Below are positions 52,203-54,527 of a DNA stretch of 54,527 bases, piece after piece (within the stretch, counting starts at the first letter, position 1; each line of letters begins with the position of its first letter). The DNA comes from SAR202 cluster bacterium (GTDB lineage Bacteria > Chloroflexota > Dehalococcoidia > Lucifugimonadales > Lucifugimonadaceae), in assembly GCA_009392215.1 (NCBI GenBank), contig VFGZ01000040.1, positions 1-54,527 of the forward strand, read 5' to 3'. A program made the translations under genes and the position numbers. The notes under the pieces are model-generated. The model was not told the DNA's origin and did not search any database. It saw only the letters and a list, made by a program, of their open reading frames with translations.

Positions 52203-53306
52203 TCACGACTGGACGCCCATTAGACGAGCCGATGTGTTTCCAAGGATTGCGTCCATTTGGTCGGCATCAAGAAAATTGCAGTATTGTCGGATGAAATCTA
52301 TATTTTGGCGGTAGCTCCAATAGCGCATGATCATCGGCATGTCTGTTCCCCACATCAGACGGTTAGCACCCAGGCGTTCTACACATTCCAATATCGTAGG
52401 ATGTACCTGGGTCATTGGATAGTCCCATATAGTTCCGAGCGAGATGGGGAACAGCATTTGCAGATGCAGGTTTGGATTTTCAAATGGAGCCCAGATTTCT
52501 TCAGGCAACACGAGTTTGTCTTTTTTTATGAAGTGTGGCCATTCAAGTCCATGTGTTAGTACAACTCTGACGTCTGGATACCTGTTTACCCATCGTCTAA
52601 GTGTTTTGAGTTCTTCGATATAACTTTCCAGCCTTGGATCTACCCGGCCTTTCAGTGAGAAGAAGACCGGTATTTTGAGCTCGGAAATGCGGTCCCAGAA
52701 TGGACGAAAATCATCACCGTCCCAAGTTCCAGTCTGGCCATAAAGGTTTAGTTGCGGGGAGAGAAACTGTAAACCTGAGAGACCTTGCTGAAGGATTGCC
52801 TTTTCGACTTTCTGCACTGATTTATCTGGATCGGCGGTGATCAGCCATTCCTCCACATGGGCTAAACCCATCAAGCGTCCTGGAAACCGTTTTACACAAC
52901 TTGCAATGAAGTCATTACCTATTCCCAGATACGGCGTCCGGTGTAGGAGTGCCTTTTCAACACCGGCGTAATCCATTTCTGCTACCAACCTATCGGGAGG
53001 GTATGACATGTCATTGATTTGTGGAGGTAAATACTGTTTAGTGTAGGTTTCGCCGTTGACAGTCCATTCGAATCTACCATTTTCTGCAGCGTGAAAATCT
53101 GAGTTTTTGACTCCAGATAATTCGGAACTGTTGGCCGAATCAATCAATGCTTCATTATCACCGATAGCACCATCTCTGACTCTCCATACCGGTTGATGGT
53201 TGCCGGAAATAGCTAGTTGCAGGTGTCGCCGGAGCTGGTTTGGATCTGAGAACCCTGCTGAACCCCTCAGTGAAGGAAAGCAGTATGCATGTCCATCGAA
53301 AATCAT
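52203..53306 (-). CDS. Amidohydrolase family protein (COG2159 type) with altered HxH
   Basis: 367 residues. TIM-barrel hydrolase with the first-strand motif FDGHAYCFP, so the second metal histidine of HxH is tyrosine. Other groups are present: THGLEWPHF (His), and MWGTDMPMIMRYW (Asp). An insertion of about 70 residues follows strand 1. Such enzymes may use a single metal or none. Substrate unknown. A sugar isomerase-like gene is just upstream in the same direction, so they may be co-transcribed. Confidence 0.8.
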   Translation of the reverse strand: MIFDGHAYCFPSLRGSAGFSDPNQLRRHLQLAISGNHQPVWRVRDGAIGDNEALIDSANSSELSGVKNSDFHAAENGRFEWTVNGETYTKQYLPPQINDMSYPPDRLVAEMDYAGVEKALLHRTPYLGIGNDFIASCVKRFPGRLMGLAHVEEWLITADPDKSVQKVEKAILQQGLSGLQFLSPQLNLYGQTGTWDGDDFRPFWDRISELKIPVFFSLKGRVDPRLESYIEELKTLRRWVNRYPDVRVVLTHGLEWPHFIKKDKLVLPEEIWAPFENPNLHLQMLFPISLGTIWDYPMTQVHPTILECVERLGANRLMWGTDMPMIMRYWSYRQNIDFIRQYCNFLDADQMDAILGNTSARLMGVQS

Positions 53307-53341
53307 CGGAATCTTTCAGTTGATTTGCGAATCCGCCACAC

Positions 53342-54283
53342 CTACAGTGGTGGCAGTTTTACGCCAAGTATTACCCTTAGGTAGTTGATGTTATGGGCTA
53401 GGTAGTCGTCTATAGCTAGATCGAGATTTCCGCCGATCGCTTCGAAGCCATCATCACCTTCGCGTGGGCCATCCATATCCAAGACGACCCAGCCTTTATA
53501 GTGTCGGCTTCTCAATAATTCCATTACAGATGGGAAGTCCACACCTCCCCCGCCCATATTGTGATAAACGCTAGCTTTAGTATGCTGTTCGCGTGTTGGG
53601 GTAGTGTTGTTCCCGCGATACTTTGCGTAGGTGTCCTTAAGGTGTACTTCGGCGATGCGAGGTAGGTAATCACTCATGACTTGGACCGGGTCCATTCCGC
53701 CAAGGCAAAGGTGTCCGGTGTCAGGGGTGAACCAGACGTAGTCAGGGTCTGTGCGGTCGAGCATAGCTCGGACCTCGTGTTCGCGTTCTACAGGACCCCA
53801 GATGTGTGGATGAGGGGCAAGCCGAATACCCATATCGATCGTCTGGCGACCAATTTCGTTTAGGGTGTCGGCAAGAGTTTTTAGCTGTTCTTCTGTAGTT
53901 TCACCTTCCGGGCGAGCACCCATGTTGCATTTCCAGAGATCACAGCCCAAAGGTTGAAGGAAGTCACGGGCGAATGCCACGTGATCTTCGATTGTTTTTT
54001 CAGTTTCTTCCGGGTCGATGAAATTTGTCGACTGGTCCTTTGCTCCATTTGAGACATCTATAAGCGTGATGTTCGCTGCGGTGAATTTTTCCTTGAGTGC
54101 CAGTGGGTTAGAACGGTGTTGTTCTATTTGTTTCGCATATGGTTCTATACCTTGTAAGCCAAGGGCAGCAATTCGTTTGATTCCCCATTCAATAGAGTGG
54201 CGGGCGTCCCAAAGAGAACTGGTAGAGCCATAAAGTATGTCCGGGTTTTCAGGATCTAAGGACTGGTGAGATGCCGTGGACAT
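53342..54283 (-). CDS. Xylose isomerase-like TIM-barrel protein (sugar isomerase/epimerase)
   Basis: 313 residues from ATG 54283, preceded by GGAGG at 8 bases. AP-endonuclease-2 fold: GIEPYAKQIEQHR, the strand-end motif RLAPHPHIWGPVE (two His, Glu), WFTPDTGHLCLGGMDP (Asp, His) and EVHLKDTY (His), then YKGWVVLDMDGPR near the end. These are the metal ligands of the IolE/IolI and hydroxypyruvate isomerase group. Acting on a free keto-sugar or inositol derivative is likely. It is 35 bases upstream of the amidohydrolase gene. Confidence 0.83.
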   Translation of the reverse strand: MSTASHQSLDPENPDILYGSTSSLWDARHSIEWGIKRIAALGLQGIEPYAKQIEQHRSNPLALKEKFTAANITLIDVSNGAKDQSTNFIDPEETEKTIEDHVAFARDFLQPLGCDLWKCNMGARPEGETTEEQLKTLADTLNEIGRQTIDMGIRLAPHPHIWGPVEREHEVRAMLDRTDPDYVWFTPDTGHLCLGGMDPVQVMSDYLPRIAEVHLKDTYAKYRGNNTTPTREQHTKASVYHNMGGGGVDFPSVMELLRSRHYKGWVVLDMDGPREGDDGFEAIGGNLDLAIDDYLAHNINYLRVILGVKLPPL

Positions 54284-54451
54284 GAGTGCTTCCTCCAACT
54301 TGTTCTGAGGTCGAGGGACGATCTAGCTTTATTGACCATTGCTGAATGGAGCGATACTAACACCTGATTCGCCTATATATGTGAAGCTAACCTTTTGATT
54401 ATTAGAAGAAAAGTCTTGGCGTTGTGAAGCGGTGGAACCCAAAGCAATTAT

Positions 54452-54527
54452 TGGTGGAGCTGGAGGGATTCGAACCCTCTACCTCTTCAATGCCATTGAA
54501 GCGCTCTCCCAATTGAGCTACAGCCCC
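54452..54527 (-). tRNA. tRNA-Ala (GGC anticodon)
   Basis: A full cloverleaf reads on the minus strand, with its 5' end exactly at the right edge. The acceptor stem GGGGCTG pairs with CAGCTCC, the D stem is GCTC/GAGC, the anticodon stem CTTCA/TGAAG encloses loop ATGGCAT (anticodon GGC, alanine), and the T arm GAGGG-TTCGAAT-CCCTC is standard. The discriminator A is followed by an encoded CCA (54452-54454). Confidence 0.96.

Noticed and set aside
1-54527. CRISPR arrays, insertion sequences or prophage genes
   Set aside because: No regularly spaced repeats, transposase motifs or phage structural genes were seen on reading both strands.

Overview
This is a 54.5 kb chromosomal window from a moderately low-GC bacterium. 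The most likely source is a marine SAR202-type Chloroflexota; this is inference. The case rests on three divergent enolase-superfamily sugar-acid dehydratases (expansion of this superfamily is a known trait of SAR202 genomes), many amidohydrolases, short-chain dehydrogenases and VOC proteins, and housekeeping genes (uvrA, recO, recR, dnaX, ybeY, groESL, acs, lpd) scattered among catabolic genes. TGA is an ordinary stop codon in many genes here, so the genetic code is standard. No phage, insertion sequence or CRISPR array was seen.

Layout. 1-10.4 kb: a cut-off flavoprotein of the sulfide:quinone oxidoreductase type, a secernin-like peptidase, an inositol-monophosphatase relative with altered metal ligands, a gluconolactonase-like lactonase, a VOC protein, a D-aminoacylase-like amidohydrolase, an SDR, a MOSC protein, an L-rhamnonate dehydratase-like enolase, rpiB and a hotdog thioesterase. 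10.5-20.5 kb: an MFS transporter, then a leftward DNA-metabolism block in transcription order ybeY, dnaX, ybaB, recR, recO, uvrA. In it DnaX and RecO have lost zinc-binding cysteines while RecR and UvrA keep theirs. Upstream of that block and in the same direction are a rhaM-like gene, a vanZ-like gene and an unknown gene.

20.5-24.6 kb, the most interesting part: a rightward run of a second rhaM-like gene, a 345-residue protein of unknown function, a UGSC-family selenoprotein with an in-frame TGA read as selenocysteine (codon 22323-22325) and a SECIS-like hairpin 11 nt downstream, a lactonase-like amidohydrolase, a VOC protein and a TPR protein. 24.6-33.1 kb: cupin, dihydrolipoyl dehydrogenase, class III aminotransferase, MFS transporter, amidohydrolase, then a divergent ParB-like / DUF5343 pair whose shared upstream region carries seven copies of a TTCCAA motif, next to a cluster of three perfect hairpins. 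33.2-35.4 kb: groES-groEL under a degenerate CIRCE-like element.

35.4-54.5 kb: a sugar and sugar-acid catabolic region. It has two more enolase-superfamily dehydratases, an aldolase of the DapA family, three sugar-type dehydrogenases (SDR, uronate dehydrogenase-like, aldo-keto reductase), aldose 1-epimerase, two xylose-isomerase-like TIM barrels, a D-2-hydroxyacid dehydrogenase, an oxalate-CoA-ligase-like synthetase, acetyl-CoA synthetase and another amidohydrolase. A tRNA-Ala(GGC) ends exactly at the right edge. Read together, epimerase/mutarotase, dehydrogenase, lactonase, dehydratase and aldolase would give non-phosphorylating oxidation of free sugars such as rhamnose, fucose, galactose or uronic acids to 2-keto acids and two-carbon units that enter via acyl-CoA synthetases. 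The substrates are not determined by the sequence.
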